Of a stretch of DNA of 64,000 bases, positions 1 to 9,116 are shown in pieces. This DNA comes from CAYTMY01 sp964618075 (lineage in GTDB: Bacteria; Bacillota; Clostridia; Eubacteriales; Anaerofustaceae). The translations under genes were made by a program, and so were the position numbers. How positions within the stretch are numbered: position 1 is the first letter of the stretch; each line of letters opens with the position of its first letter. Where the stretch lies: positions 1 through 64,000 of the forward strand of contig CAZTZO010000003.1 of assembly GCA_964618075.1 (NCBI GenBank), given 5' to 3'. The notes under the pieces are model-generated. The model saw only the letters and a list, made by a program, of their open reading frames with translations. It ran no database searches and was not told the DNA's origin.

Positions 1-13
1 TACTTCATGAAAA

Positions 14-47
14 TACCCCCTATACTGGGTGTCCAGTATTGGGGGTA
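14..47. promoter_or_regulatory. Near-perfect inverted repeat with C5/G5 tracts
   Basis: The arms TACCCCCTATACTGG (14-28) and CCAGTATTGGGGGTA (33-47) pair over 15 bp with one mismatch around a GTGT loop. No T-run follows, so an intrinsic terminator is unlikely. The outer TACCCCC/GGGGGTA pattern resembles the G-tract operators bound by CsoR/RcnR/FrmR-type regulators, which is an inference from appearance only. It could control the gene beyond the left edge or the membrane protein at 258. Confidence 0.4.
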
Positions 48-132
48 CATATCATAAATCGGCAGGTCTTTTGTTTTTGGTAAAACAAAGCGCACTAAAG
101 GATTAAGATTATTATTCAATTGCAATGCATAC

Positions 133-174
133 TTGACAAAAAACTTGTATTGAGTTATGAAATAATGTTATAAT
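133..174 (+). promoter_or_regulatory. Probable promoter region for the gene at 258
   Basis: A consensus TTGACA lies at 133-138 with TATGAA 17 bp downstream (156-161). A perfect TATAAT at 169-174 has a weaker TTGTAT 18 bp upstream (145-150). Either pair could drive the gene at 258, and the two may be overlapping promoters. Confidence 0.4.
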
Positions 175-257
175 ATATCGGAAATATCAAATTAAAAAAG
201 ATAGTATGCCACCATATACGTATTTATATACGAAGGCTTTATCGGAAAGAAAAATAG

Positions 258-752
258 ATGACGCAAGCAATACATACTTTATTAGAGACAGTGCCCGGCT
301 GGCTGCACGTTGTTATAATTTCAATGATACCAATAATAGAGCTCAGGGGAGCTTTGCCTTATGCGATACTTTTGTTGAAAATGTCCTACTTAATGGCTAT
401 ACCTCTGTGTCTTTTGGGAAATATAATACCTGCGCCGTTTGTTATACTTCTGGCAGAAAAGATACTCTCATGGATGGCAAAATCCAAGATAGGCTGGATA
501 AGGAAATTCGGTCGGTTTATAACCGAGCACAGCATGAAGCGCAGCGAAAAAATCGAAAAGTACAAATTCTTGGGTCTCGTATTGTTTGTCGGTATACCTC
601 TTCCGGGAACGGGAGTATGGACAGGTTCGGTAATAGCTTCGCTGTTGGGACTTAACTTTTCGCGTTCGCTTTTGGCTATGTTCTTAGGTGAAATAATGGC
701 ATGTGCGATAGTCACTGCTCTCATACAGGCGGGCTTGATGATAGCTCAATAA
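258..752 (+). CDS. Small multidrug export family membrane protein (COG2426-like)
   Basis: A 164-residue integral membrane protein with about four hydrophobic segments. Near residue 25 it has the motif IIELRGALPYA, and near residue 115 the motif GIPLPGTGVWTGS. Both are typical of the COG2426 / Sm_multidrug_ex family, whose transport role is poorly tested. I see no other domain. The ATG at 258 follows a GGAAAG-type ribosome binding site. An overlapping frame at 206-655 encodes a polar peptide with no family features and is a shadow. The next gene starts 25 bp downstream and may be cotranscribed. Family membership is fairly sure; the substrate is unknown. Confidence 0.8.
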   Translation: MTQAIHTLLETVPGWLHVVIISMIPIIELRGALPYAILLLKMSYLMAIPLCLLGNIIPAPFVILLAEKILSWMAKSKIGWIRKFGRFITEHSMKRSEKIEKYKFLGLVLFVGIPLPGTGVWTGSVIASLLGLNFSRSLLAMFLGEIMACAIVTALIQAGLMIAQ

Positions 753-777
753 AACAAAAGGATGAACAGAAGAGAAA

Positions 778-3096
778 ATGAAATCATTTTTTAAGAAAGT
801 ACTATTGTTTGTTATTGACGCCGTAACTCTGATACTTGCTTATTATGTTTCATACTATGCGACGAGAATGCTGGGGATGGAGAGTTCAACGGTTCTTATC
901 AACAGCAGTTATATTTTTGCTGCCGTAAAAATTATCATATATCTGATGTTCGTAATGTATTCCACAAAAAGTACGAGAAACTTTATCCTTGACGTAATCG
1001 GTATCATCGTGGCAAATGCGGCGGCGTGCGCTCTGGCAATGTTCTTATTCAATGTCGATATTATGAATAATATTGTAGCCCTTGCAATCGTTCTGGTTTG
1101 GGATATGCTTATCGGGCTTATGATACGTTTTCTTATCAGAAATCCTGCAAGCGGGGAATCAGACGATGATTACGAGGACGAGGACGATTACTTTGCTTCC
1201 TCCGACAGAGATAAGCTAAACGATTACACTGATGATAAATCAAACGATATCGAGCGTATAAAGGAAAAAGAAAACGACCGACAAAGCGATGCGGAATTTT
1301 CCGACACAGGCTCTTTACTCTCCATGGGCAATGATGATAAGACAGACGCAGAAGAAGACAAGCTTGCCGAGGACGAGGCTCATAAAGAATACATGGAAAA
1401 AATAGCCTTATTGGAAAACGAGCTCAAGGCAAAGGAAGATCATATTGACCAGCTGGAAAACGATATGGCGCTTTCGGGTGATATGGACTTTGAAAGCTTC
1501 GCTCCGTCCGACGAAGAAGATGAACAGGAAGACAAAGAAGAGAATAACGAAGAGCCTAACACGCAGGATAATGAAGCACAGGATAATAACGCCTTTTTAA
1601 ATAACGGTTATGATTCCCAGCAATACAATGACCCGTATGCGTCTATGTACGGACAGTATCCTTATTATAATCAGCAGCAATATCAAAATCCGTATCAGCA
1701 GCAGCCTCCTCAATGGCCGCAAAATCCCTATGACACAAACTATAATGCGGCGCAAAACGAGAATATAAAGCAGAAGGCTACCGAGCTGTATATGGAGCAG
1801 CACCGTCAGGAGCTTTTGGACGGTATATTAAAGGACATCAAATCCATGTATTCAACTCTGAGCACAAAAACGAAGTCGATCGAGGAAAAGGAATACGATC
1901 TGCTTTTAAAATATGTTGAGCTTGATGAAAGAGAAAAAACTCTTGCCGAAATAAAGAAAAAGAATGAAGCTCGTCTGAATGCATTCGAGGTCGCCGCAAA
2001 CAAAAGAACAGCTTCGCGCATGATGTCTGATGATATGATGCTTCCCAGCGATAATTTGGCGCTTACGAAAAATATAAAGAAAACGCTTGATATTCTTCAG
2101 AATAAAAAGGATCCTCCCTTCGTTCTTGCCGAGGAGCCGAATGAACCCTTTGAAGAGAGAACGTCAAATAATACAAGTATCCCAAAGGACGGTACTTTAA
2201 GCTCGCAGCTTCTACAGGCGACAGGCAGAACTATGACTGACAACAGCCGTATGAATCCTGAGCGTGTTAGTGAAGTATCTCCTCAGATAGATCAAAAGCC
2301 TGTAAGGCAAGAAGCAGCAGAAAAACAGGGTATAAAGGATGCGTCCTATCAGGCAGCTAAGCTTAGAGAGATGTTATCGGAAGAAGCCAAGCAGGCTAAA
2401 GAGAAGAAGGAGAGGACAGCTACCTCCCCGATAGAAATAGCCATGAAGCAAACCCGAGAGGAAATGGGAGAAGATAATATCGGCTCGGCTCATACTACAG
2501 GCAACAATCAGTCTGAAATATTATCTCAGATAGATAAGATAAGACACGAAATAAAAGGCAATAATCAGGCGCCTGTCAATCCGACAACTCCTCCCGATTA
2601 TATGAAGCAATCACAGCTCAACGATATGTACGAGGCTCAGAGGTTAGGTTATGAGCAGCAGCAAAGAGACTCCAGACAATACACGCAGAACAATACTGCC
2701 TTTGTACCAAACCCATATAATAATAACCCTCAGCCTAATATCAACAGATATCAGGGAGCCAATCAGCAGCCCGCCTATATACCCGGTATAACGAACCCGA
2801 ACATGCCGATACCTCCGCAGGCTAATAATATCAACCGACCTATTAATCAACCTGTGAATCAACAAAAGCCTGCCGCAGTTTCAAAACCCGCGCAGACTAA
2901 CAATAAGCCCAAACAACAGCCGAAGAAGGAGCAGCCTAAAAAGGAGCAGCCTAAAAAAGAACAGCCGAAAACAGAACATACCGAAAAGAAGGCTGCAAAG
3001 AAAACAAATTCGGATTTTAAAGACCTTGAGACAGGCAATCTCGGCATAAAGAGTGAAGAGTTTGACAATATTTCTTCGCTTCTGGATGATTTATAA
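778..3096 (+). CDS. Membrane-anchored, largely disordered acidic/Gln-Asn-rich protein, function unknown
   Basis: 772 residues. Residues 1-125 contain four hydrophobic helices arranged like the N-terminal membrane module of CapD/PglF-type polysaccharide proteins, but no nucleotide-sugar epimerase domain follows. Next come an acidic stretch (about 130-270, many Asp/Glu) with a short coiled coil (202-235), and a Tyr/Gln/Asn/Pro-rich stretch (272-330). A longer predicted coiled coil spans about 332-410. The remainder is Gln/Asn/Pro-rich and ends in three KKEQP repeats (about 716-730) and a short acidic C-terminus. The soluble part should face the cytoplasm. I do not recognise the whole protein; a scaffold or cell-envelope organiser is possible. 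The stop lies 2 bp before the next start. Confidence 0.75.
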   Translation: MKSFFKKVLLFVIDAVTLILAYYVSYYATRMLGMESSTVLINSSYIFAAVKIIIYLMFVMYSTKSTRNFILDVIGIIVANAAACALAMFLFNVDIMNNIVALAIVLVWDMLIGLMIRFLIRNPASGESDDDYEDEDDYFASSDRDKLNDYTDDKSNDIERIKEKENDRQSDAEFSDTGSLLSMGNDDKTDAEEDKLAEDEAHKEYMEKIALLENELKAKEDHIDQLENDMALSGDMDFESFAPSDEEDEQEDKEENNEEPNTQDNEAQDNNAFLNNGYDSQQYNDPYASMYGQYPYYNQQQYQNPYQQQPPQWPQNPYDTNYNAAQNENIKQKATELYMEQHRQELLDGILKDIKSMYSTLSTKTKSIEEKEYDLLLKYVELDEREKTLAEIKKKNEARLNAFEVAANKRTASRMMSDDMMLPSDNLALTKNIKKTLDILQNKKDPPFVLAEEPNEPFEERTSNNTSIPKDGTLSSQLLQATGRTMTDNSRMNPERVSEVSPQIDQKPVRQEAAEKQGIKDASYQAAKLREMLSEEAKQAKEKKERTATSPIEIAMKQTREEMGEDNIGSAHTTGNNQSEILSQIDKIRHEIKGNNQAPVNPTTPPDYMKQSQLNDMYEAQRLGYEQQQRDSRQYTQNNTAFVPNPYNNNPQPNINRYQGANQQPAYIPGITNPNMPIPPQANNINRPINQPVNQQKPAAVSKPAQTNNKPKQQPKKEQPKKEQPKKEQPKTEHTEKKAAKKTNSDFKDLETGNLGIKSEEFDNISSLLDDL
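2923..2967 (+). repeat. Three tandem 15-bp repeats inside the coding region
   Basis: Three near-identical 15-bp units (aagaaggagcagcct and variants) encode the pentapeptide KKEQP three times in the basic tail of the 772-residue protein. In-frame units of this kind can expand or contract by slippage without breaking the reading frame. Confidence 0.8.
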
Positions 3097-3098
3097 AA

Positions 3099-3815
3099 TT
3101 GAAGCACGTATTATCAAAGCTGCGCCGTGCAATACAGGATTACAGCATGATAGAAGACGGCGACAGGCTGTGCGTAGGGGTGTCCGGCGGTAAGGACAGT
3201 ATGCTCTTACTCAGGGCACTTGCAGACTATAAAAGGTTTTCGCCTGTAAAATTCGATTTGCAGGCTATATGCCTGGATCTCGGGCTGAAATGTGATTATA
3301 AAGAGCTTTATGATTACTGCGAAGAGCTTAAAGTTCCTCTCACGATAAAGACCACGCAGATATCACAAATAGTTTTTGATGTGCGCAAGGAGCAAAATCC
3401 ATGCGCTCTTTGCTCTAAATTAAAGAGGGGAGCGCTTCACAATGAAGTGTTGGCTCTTAACTCAAACAAGCTTGCGCTAGGGCATCATGCCGACGATTTT
3501 ATGGAGACGTTTTTGTTGGGAGTTTTATATGAAGGGCGCATTCATACCTTTATGCCTGTGACATATCTCGATAAGAAGAAGATTACGCTGATTCGTCCTA
3601 TGATATATATGCGCGAAAAAGACATAGTATATGCCGTTAATAAGAATTCTATACCTATAATAAAAAGCAACTGCCCTGCCGACGGGAAAACAAAGCGCGA
3701 GGATATGAAAACGCTTATTCGCACATGGGAGAAGGAAATCCCCGGCAGCAACGAACGACTTTTTACGGCAGTAAAAGGCTATATAGACAAAGAAATGAAC
3801 TTAGTAGAAAAATAA
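3099..3815 (+). CDS. ttcA: TtcA-type tRNA 2-thiocytidine synthetase (PP-loop ATPase)
   Basis: 238 residues of the TtcA/TilS-like PP-loop family. The ATP-pyrophosphatase loop SGGKDS lies near residue 30. The cluster-binding cysteines are the CALC pair near residue 105 and a third Cys in NCPADGK near residue 190, which is the TtcA arrangement for a [4Fe-4S] cluster. TtcA activates C32 of some tRNAs by adenylation and inserts sulfur. The start is TTG at 3099, two bases after the previous stop. It is preferred because the N-terminal sequence before the PP-loop (RRAIQDYSMIEDGDR) matches family members, while the first ATG would remove it. Tight spacing suggests translational coupling. Confidence 0.85.
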   Translation: MKHVLSKLRRAIQDYSMIEDGDRLCVGVSGGKDSMLLLRALADYKRFSPVKFDLQAICLDLGLKCDYKELYDYCEELKVPLTIKTTQISQIVFDVRKEQNPCALCSKLKRGALHNEVLALNSNKLALGHHADDFMETFLLGVLYEGRIHTFMPVTYLDKKKITLIRPMIYMREKDIVYAVNKNSIPIIKSNCPADGKTKREDMKTLIRTWEKEIPGSNERLFTAVKGYIDKEMNLVEK

Positions 3816-3875
3816 TAAACAGATATAATTCACATAACAGAATAAATGTCCGCCGAGATATCATAAACTTATAGT

Positions 3876-4586
3876 ATGGGAGATATGATTTTAAGGCGGC
3901 TTTTTGTTTTAGCATCGGTGCTTGCTTTTTTAGGCTGCGTATTCGCTTTGTTTGTTATGTATATGACTATAAGAGATGAAGAGTCCGGCTTGTGTATCAC
4001 CTCTGACGCTGTGAGTATTGTTATAGACGCAGGACACGGAGGAGACGATCCTGGGTGTGTGTTTGAGTCTGTTATGGAAGCGGATATAAATCTTGATATT
4101 GCAATGAAGCTAAAGGCTATGCTTGAAGAAAAGGGGTTCATCGTTATAGCTCTTCGTGAAGACGAATCGGGCGTATTGGCGCAGGGTAGTGAAAACTGGG
4201 AGAAAAGCCGTGATATGACATCAAGAAAAGAGATAATAACGAACTGCGGTGCGCAGATGTTTATAAGCATTCACCAAAACTCTTATCCCGATAAAAGCTG
4301 CAACGGCGCACAGGTATTTTACAGCGGATGCAGAGCGGAAAATGAGAAGCTTGCTTTACTTATGAGACAACGATTATCTGAAATATCTCCGTATGAAAAT
4401 AAAAGAACTGAGCTTAGAAATGATTCGTTGTTTATTATAAAGGATAATCCAATGCCCTCGGTATTGATCGAATGCGGATTTTTGTCAAACGAAACGGATA
4501 GGGAGTATCTGTTAAAGGACGAATATCGCCAAAGCCTTGCGCACGCCATATTTGACGGCGTATGCATTTATTTTGATATTCCATAA
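3876..4586 (+). CDS. N-acetylmuramoyl-L-alanine amidase, CwlD-like (Amidase_3)
   Basis: 236 residues. One N-terminal hydrophobic helix (about residues 5-27) acts as signal or anchor, followed by a single Amidase_3 domain. Zinc ligands are visible as His in DAGHGGDD, Glu in VMEADIN and His in ISIHQN; the catalytic Glu lies in IECGFLSN. Family enzymes cut the lactam-lactyl or amide bond between MurNAc and the stem peptide. The size and lack of cell-wall repeats resemble CwlD, which makes muramic-delta-lactam in spore cortex. A role in sporulation is an inference, since no other spore gene is adjacent. A second ATG at 3885 sits just after GGGAG and is an alternative start. The gene faces tmcAL with an 11-bp gap. 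Confidence 0.85.
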   Translation: MGDMILRRLFVLASVLAFLGCVFALFVMYMTIRDEESGLCITSDAVSIVIDAGHGGDDPGCVFESVMEADINLDIAMKLKAMLEEKGFIVIALREDESGVLAQGSENWEKSRDMTSRKEIITNCGAQMFISIHQNSYPDKSCNGAQVFYSGCRAENEKLALLMRQRLSEISPYENKRTELRNDSLFIIKDNPMPSVLIECGFLSNETDREYLLKDEYRQSLAHAIFDGVCIYFDIP

Positions 4587-4597
4587 AATAGCTGTCT

Positions 4598-5797
4598 TCA
4601 TTTTATATACGGAGTAAACTTAAAATCGGATAAGAGCGAGGCTTTTTCCATATTAACAAGATCCTCTGATTTTATGTCAAAATCTATTATATGCCTGTCT
4701 CTTTCGCTCAATGAACGGTAACCGTCTGCAAGCTTTGTTATAACGCACAGCTTATCGTTTTTCTTTATTTTATTTATAAGCTGTCTGCCTTTGTCGTTGG
4801 CTGCAAGTATCCTGATAAAAGACGGAGGCGCATTTTTTATATTCTCGTTGTCCTCCTTCGTATATGAGAGCAGCATATCAAAAAGGCATCGTCTGACTCT
4901 TGACAATGATATCCTTTTGCCGCTTACCTCACGGGCAAAATTATCGATCCCCAAGTTTAGAGCCTTGAGATTTGAAGTAAAAAGAGATTCCATGCCGTTT
5001 TGCATGTCGCATATTTTGGATAACTGTTGGTTACTTAAAAGCATTATAAAGCTCTTCGCTATTACGGCAAGCTCCTTAGTTTGGCTAAGGTAATTGTTTT
5101 TTATAAACGACGCGTTCATTTCGCATTCGTCGGGGATATATTTGAGAGCTTCGCTAAAATTTTCGTTTTTAATAAGAGAGCGTATATAGCTTGCAGAAGC
5201 TATATTTCCCTTTGGCTCCATATCCGAATGCAGCACGCCGCAACGCTTTAATGCTATCGGCTTTATACTACCGTCGCATTTTTCTTTTAATGCTTTAATA
5301 TATTCAAATGCAAGTATGTTGTTTGATTCTCTTAAAAATGAGAAATCGGTGTTTGACAGCTCATTAAGAGTATCTATACGCATTTGCGGATACGGTTTAT
5401 TCGAGCTTTTGGCATTTTTCATACGCTCACAAAAAGCTTCTGATGAGCATATAGCAAGCGCTTCGTCGTACAAAGACAAATCATTTTCATCGCACCCGAA
5501 GGCAATATATGAGCTTGAAGTTAGCATCGCCGAAAAAACCGCACCGATAGCAAAGGTTTGAGCGTTCTGTGCACTGTAAACAAACGGCAGGCTTATCACG
5601 AGGTCTGCGCCCGAGTTGATTGCGCAGGCAGCGCGTATTTTTTTGTCAAAAACGGCGCATTCTCCCCTTTGGGTAACTGCGCCGCTCATCGCTGCTATGA
5701 TATGTGTAATGTTATTTTCCTTTTTAAGCGTGTTGATCAGATATTTGTGTCCGTTGTGAAACGGGTTGTATTCACAGGGTATTAGAGCAATATTCAT
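4598..5797 (-). CDS. tmcAL: tRNA(Met) cytidine acetate ligase TmcAL (YlbM family)
   Basis: 399 residues. The N-terminus begins IALIPCEYNPFHNGHKYLI, carrying the HxGH nucleotidyltransferase motif, followed by MSGAVTQRGE as in the TmcAL/YlbM family. TmcAL activates acetate with ATP and forms N4-acetylcytidine at the wobble position of elongator tRNA(Met), taking the place of TmcA in many Bacillota. Length matches the family (about 400). The start lies 2 bp downstream of the ogg stop, so the two are probably cotranscribed. Together with ttcA, mnmE and mnmG it adds to a local concentration of tRNA-modification genes. Confidence 0.92.
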   Translation of the reverse strand: MNIALIPCEYNPFHNGHKYLINTLKKENNITHIIAAMSGAVTQRGECAVFDKKIRAACAINSGADLVISLPFVYSAQNAQTFAIGAVFSAMLTSSSYIAFGCDENDLSLYDEALAICSSEAFCERMKNAKSSNKPYPQMRIDTLNELSNTDFSFLRESNNILAFEYIKALKEKCDGSIKPIALKRCGVLHSDMEPKGNIASASYIRSLIKNENFSEALKYIPDECEMNASFIKNNYLSQTKELAVIAKSFIMLLSNQQLSKICDMQNGMESLFTSNLKALNLGIDNFAREVSGKRISLSRVRRCLFDMLLSYTKEDNENIKNAPPSFIRILAANDKGRQLINKIKKNDKLCVITKLADGYRSLSERDRHIIDFDIKSEDLVNMEKASLLSDFKFTPYIK

Positions 5798-5799
5798 TT

Positions 5800-6687
5800 C
5801 TACTCCTTTACTTCGTATGATAAAGCCGGCAAAAGACCTGAACGCTTAGCATAGAAAAGATACTGCTGGGCTATACCTGCATATTCCTTCCACTTTTCTC
5901 TTGCCAGAGCGTAGCCTGTTTTTTCCGTAATATCCGTTATCCCGTAGTTCTCGGTGAATATTCGTTTTACCCACACGTCGTGCGGACAAACTTCATATCT
6001 GTGCATTCCGAAAAGCAGTATACAGTCTGCAACTTTACCTCCCACACCCTTTAAACTCAATAGATATTCTCTTGCTTCGTTTGTAGGCATTTTGGAAAGC
6101 TTTTCGATACTGAATTCGCCGCTAAGCGTTTTTTTCACGGTTTCGTAAATATATTCGTCCCGATAGCCAAGACCAAGCGCCTTGTAGGAATTTTTACTTA
6201 CTTGGGAAAGCTCATCAGCGCTTGGAAAGGCGTATGTGTTTTCTCCTAATAGTCTGCCGTAATTCGTACATAAGGCTTCTATGCATTTTTTGATACGCGG
6301 TATATTGTTGTTTTGGGAAACAATAAAGCTGATTACAGTTTCCCATAAGTCCTGTTTAAGTATGCGTATGCCTTCGCCTATCTGTATTGCTTTTTTGATC
6401 GTTTCGTCTGTGGAAAGCTTTTCCTTTATTTCAGAGTAATCGGTTGCAAAGGAAAAATAATCGTACCAGACAAGGTCAAATTCTCTTCTGTCTGTATTAA
6501 AAAGCGTCAGCTCGTTTTCATTTTGTTTTATTATAAGCTTACGCCCCATAGCGACAAGCTTAAAAGTAAGACTGTCATTGTCGATACGTTCAAAGCGAAA
6601 GCACTGACCGCACTCAAATATCTGTAAAAGATCAAAATCCTTTACATCCTTTAATACAATATTTGAGCCGTCCTGCGTTATCAACAT
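5800..6687 (-). CDS. ogg: 8-oxoguanine DNA glycosylase/AP lyase, Ogg1 type
   Basis: 295 residues with the layout of eukaryotic-type OGG1. The N-terminal domain (about 1-110) includes FECGQCFRFE. The helix-hairpin-helix domain includes FIVSQNNNIPRIKK. The active-site stretch LKGVGGKVADC holds the catalytic Lys, and the catalytic Asp is in PHDVWV. The enzyme removes 8-oxo-G opposite C and nicks the abasic strand. No FeS-cluster cysteines of the Nth/MutY type are seen. It ends 2 bp before tmcAL and starts 25 bp after the upstream ABC permease gene, so it may belong to the long minus-strand operon. Confidence 0.9.
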   Translation of the reverse strand: MLITQDGSNIVLKDVKDFDLLQIFECGQCFRFERIDNDSLTFKLVAMGRKLIIKQNENELTLFNTDRREFDLVWYDYFSFATDYSEIKEKLSTDETIKKAIQIGEGIRILKQDLWETVISFIVSQNNNIPRIKKCIEALCTNYGRLLGENTYAFPSADELSQVSKNSYKALGLGYRDEYIYETVKKTLSGEFSIEKLSKMPTNEAREYLLSLKGVGGKVADCILLFGMHRYEVCPHDVWVKRIFTENYGITDITEKTGYALAREKWKEYAGIAQQYLFYAKRSGLLPALSYEVKE

Positions 6688-6712
6688 TAACTTTTATTTC
6701 CTTTAAAGTAAG

Positions 6713-8380
6713 TTATTTGAAGCTCAGGTGTTTATTATGCTGCTTATAATAAAGCTTTGTAAGCAGAAAGCTGATAGCAAGCGCTATTACACATAGTATT
6801 AATAGTATCAACATCGTTTTACCGGTTAGCATAAATAATACGTACGTTATTGCCGAGAATATGCCTGCTATAAACAGGGTAATGATAAAATTGAAAAAGG
6901 AATTTAAGTTTTGCTTTACTGCCTTTGCAGGGTCGTCCCAGTCGAGCTTTGGTCTGATTATATCTATTATAAGACCGATTATCGAGGGAGGAAGAGTAAA
7001 TATCATGCCTGAAATAATAAGCAGCAGGCTGTAAGTAAAGCTCCACTTGACTATGATCGCTACAGGTATCACACACACTATATAAAGGCATGAGTTTATT
7101 ATTACAGATGACAAGCATCTTCCCAACAGCTGCTCCTTCGGGGTTACGGGTATTATTTGATCTATCCAGAAGCCCTGACCCTCGCGCGAATATGAGGTTG
7201 AGGTGCATGCGGTAATACCGATCATAAACAGTATTATCATTAAGTAAAATACTCCGCTTATCTCACCCATATTCATCACAAGAGCTTGCAGCTTGCTAAT
7301 CAATTCTTTACCCTGCATTATAAAGCTCACCGCAAATACAATAGGCAAAAGCGGTATGATGAATATGGTATTAAACATAAATATACTTGTACGAAGCATT
7401 ATAAGCATGTCGTATTTGAATATGGCGAAAGCCTTGTTTGTGGGCTTCATTGCCCCACGCGTGTAATCGGTTATCTTCTCTTTTTTCACCTTTGCCGAGG
7501 TAATGAGATTGCCTGAGGTTACTGCCGTTATATAGTACCTGCCCGCTACTTTGATTGTTAGAAAAAAGAGCGCCGCGCTTATCAAAACAAATAATAAAAA
7601 GAACAGAAGACCGTTAATACTGTTTACATTTGTCAGAGCATGAGCAAAGTATTTCGAAGGGAAATAACCGTTACTTATGCTGTTAAACAATGCAGCCTTA
7701 TCTAAAAGCACATAGCTTATTTCGGAAGTGTTATATTTGCCGAAGGATTGCGATATAAAGCTTATACCGAGTCCGAAGAAAAGTCCTACGAACATAAATA
7801 CTGTCTGTACCTTTTCTGCACTTACACGCATACCGAACAAACGAATAAGCAGTATTTCAACGATAGCAGTAAGAGCTATAGGTATAACGGGCAAAAATAA
7901 AGTCATAATAACCGCGTATAAAATCCCTATAACACCGGCGCCAAACATCGAGAAGTAATAATATACAAACGGCAGCATCACGGGAAGGGTAAAGAGATAC
8001 TCTATGATTACGCAGTAAATCAGCTTTGAAGCCACTATATTATCTGCTTTTACAGGCATCGCAAGAAGCATGTTCAAATCCTTTGAGTTAAACAGAGCGC
8101 CGAAGGTATACATAAGCCCGAAGACAAATGTAATACCGGTCGTAGCAACAACTCCGAGAGCCAAGACTGATTCGGGAGTACCGATAGAAGCAAAGACGGA
8201 GTACATCATCTTAACAAGCGCAAATAACAGAACATATGCTGGCAGCACGCAGGCTATGATAACAAGAGTAAAAAGCGGCTTTCTAAGATTCTTTTTGTTT
8301 TGTTTTATATCGTAGAGCATAGAGGAGAAGCCGAAAGCAGCCTCAAGCTCAACCTTTGTCATTTTAATTATCTTATTCAT
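6713..8380 (-). CDS. ABC-2-type multispan exporter permease
   Basis: 555 residues with roughly 12 hydrophobic segments in two similar halves separated by a hydrophilic linker (about 295-315). It looks like the large permeases of ABC_tran_2/putative ABC exporter type. No nucleotide-binding motifs are present; these come from the partner at 8373-9104, whose 3' end overlaps this start by 8 bp, so translation is likely coupled. The substrate cannot be read from the sequence. Confidence 0.8.
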   Translation of the reverse strand: MNKIIKMTKVELEAAFGFSSMLYDIKQNKKNLRKPLFTLVIIACVLPAYVLLFALVKMMYSVFASIGTPESVLALGVVATTGITFVFGLMYTFGALFNSKDLNMLLAMPVKADNIVASKLIYCVIIEYLFTLPVMLPFVYYYFSMFGAGVIGILYAVIMTLFLPVIPIALTAIVEILLIRLFGMRVSAEKVQTVFMFVGLFFGLGISFISQSFGKYNTSEISYVLLDKAALFNSISNGYFPSKYFAHALTNVNSINGLLFFLLFVLISAALFFLTIKVAGRYYITAVTSGNLITSAKVKKEKITDYTRGAMKPTNKAFAIFKYDMLIMLRTSIFMFNTIFIIPLLPIVFAVSFIMQGKELISKLQALVMNMGEISGVFYLMIILFMIGITACTSTSYSREGQGFWIDQIIPVTPKEQLLGRCLSSVIINSCLYIVCVIPVAIIVKWSFTYSLLLIISGMIFTLPPSIIGLIIDIIRPKLDWDDPAKAVKQNLNSFFNFIITLFIAGIFSAITYVLFMLTGKTMLILLILCVIALAISFLLTKLYYKQHNKHLSFK

Positions 8381-9104
8381 TTTCCGTTATCTCAAGGAAT
8401 ATATCCTCAAGAGAGCCTCCCTGTGAATGTTCCATATTCCTCAGCTCTTCAAGCGTGCCCTCTGCTATCAGCTTGCCATGGTTGATTATTCCGACTCTGT
8501 CGCAGAATTTTTCGGCAACATCGAGTACGTGAGTCGAAAAAAATATGCTTTTTCCCTCCTTAGCGAATGCCTTCATAGCCTCCTTAAGGTTAAAGGCGCT
8601 TTTCGGGTCAAGACCGACCATTGGCTCATCGAGTATCATAAGCTCAGGCTGAGTGACAAACGCTCCTATTAAAACTATCTTTTGTTGCATTCCATGCGAA
8701 TAGCTCGATATCGGAGCATACAAAGAGTCCTTCATACCGAAAAGAAGAGCATATTTTTCGCATTCCTTTGTACGCACATCGGAGGGTATATCGTACATAT
8801 CAGCAAGAAAATTTATATACTCTATACCGCGAAGCTTTTTTTGTATATCGGGATTGTCGGGTACGTATGCTATAAGCTTTTTAACCTCTAATGGATTACT
8901 TGCAGCGTCGATACCTTTGATATTTATCGTACCGCCGTCACTTTTTAATATGCCTGTAACCATTTTTATCGTCGTAGTTTTTCCTGCGCCGTTTGGCCCG
9001 AGAAAACCGAAAATTTCGCCGTCCTTGACTTCAAAAGAAATGTCGTCAACGGCTTTCTTGTTGCCTGAAGCATATGTTTTTGTAAGATGTTCTATTTTAA
9101 GCAT
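8373..9104 (-). CDS. ABC transporter ATP-binding protein (exporter type)
   Basis: 243 residues forming one complete ATPase domain: Walker A GPNGAGKTTT near residue 38, signature motif YSHGMQQK near residue 135, Walker B LMILDEPMVGLDP, and the switch His in FFSTHVLD. Sequence type is that of the CcmA/NatA/DrrA exporter group. It pairs with the overlapping permease at 6713-8380. The start is 12 bp downstream of the noc stop, so exporter and noc may share a transcript. Confidence 0.92.
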   Translation of the reverse strand: MLKIEHLTKTYASGNKKAVDDISFEVKDGEIFGFLGPNGAGKTTTIKMVTGILKSDGGTINIKGIDAASNPLEVKKLIAYVPDNPDIQKKLRGIEYINFLADMYDIPSDVRTKECEKYALLFGMKDSLYAPISSYSHGMQQKIVLIGAFVTQPELMILDEPMVGLDPKSAFNLKEAMKAFAKEGKSIFFSTHVLDVAEKFCDRVGIINHGKLIAEGTLEELRNMEHSQGGSLEDIFLEITENE

Positions 9105-9116
9105 TATTTTGTCCCC

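Noticed and set aside
206..655. A 149-residue plus-strand frame overlapping the membrane protein gene at 258-752
   Set aside because: It has no family features, is out of frame with a convincing membrane protein, and lacks a ribosome site.
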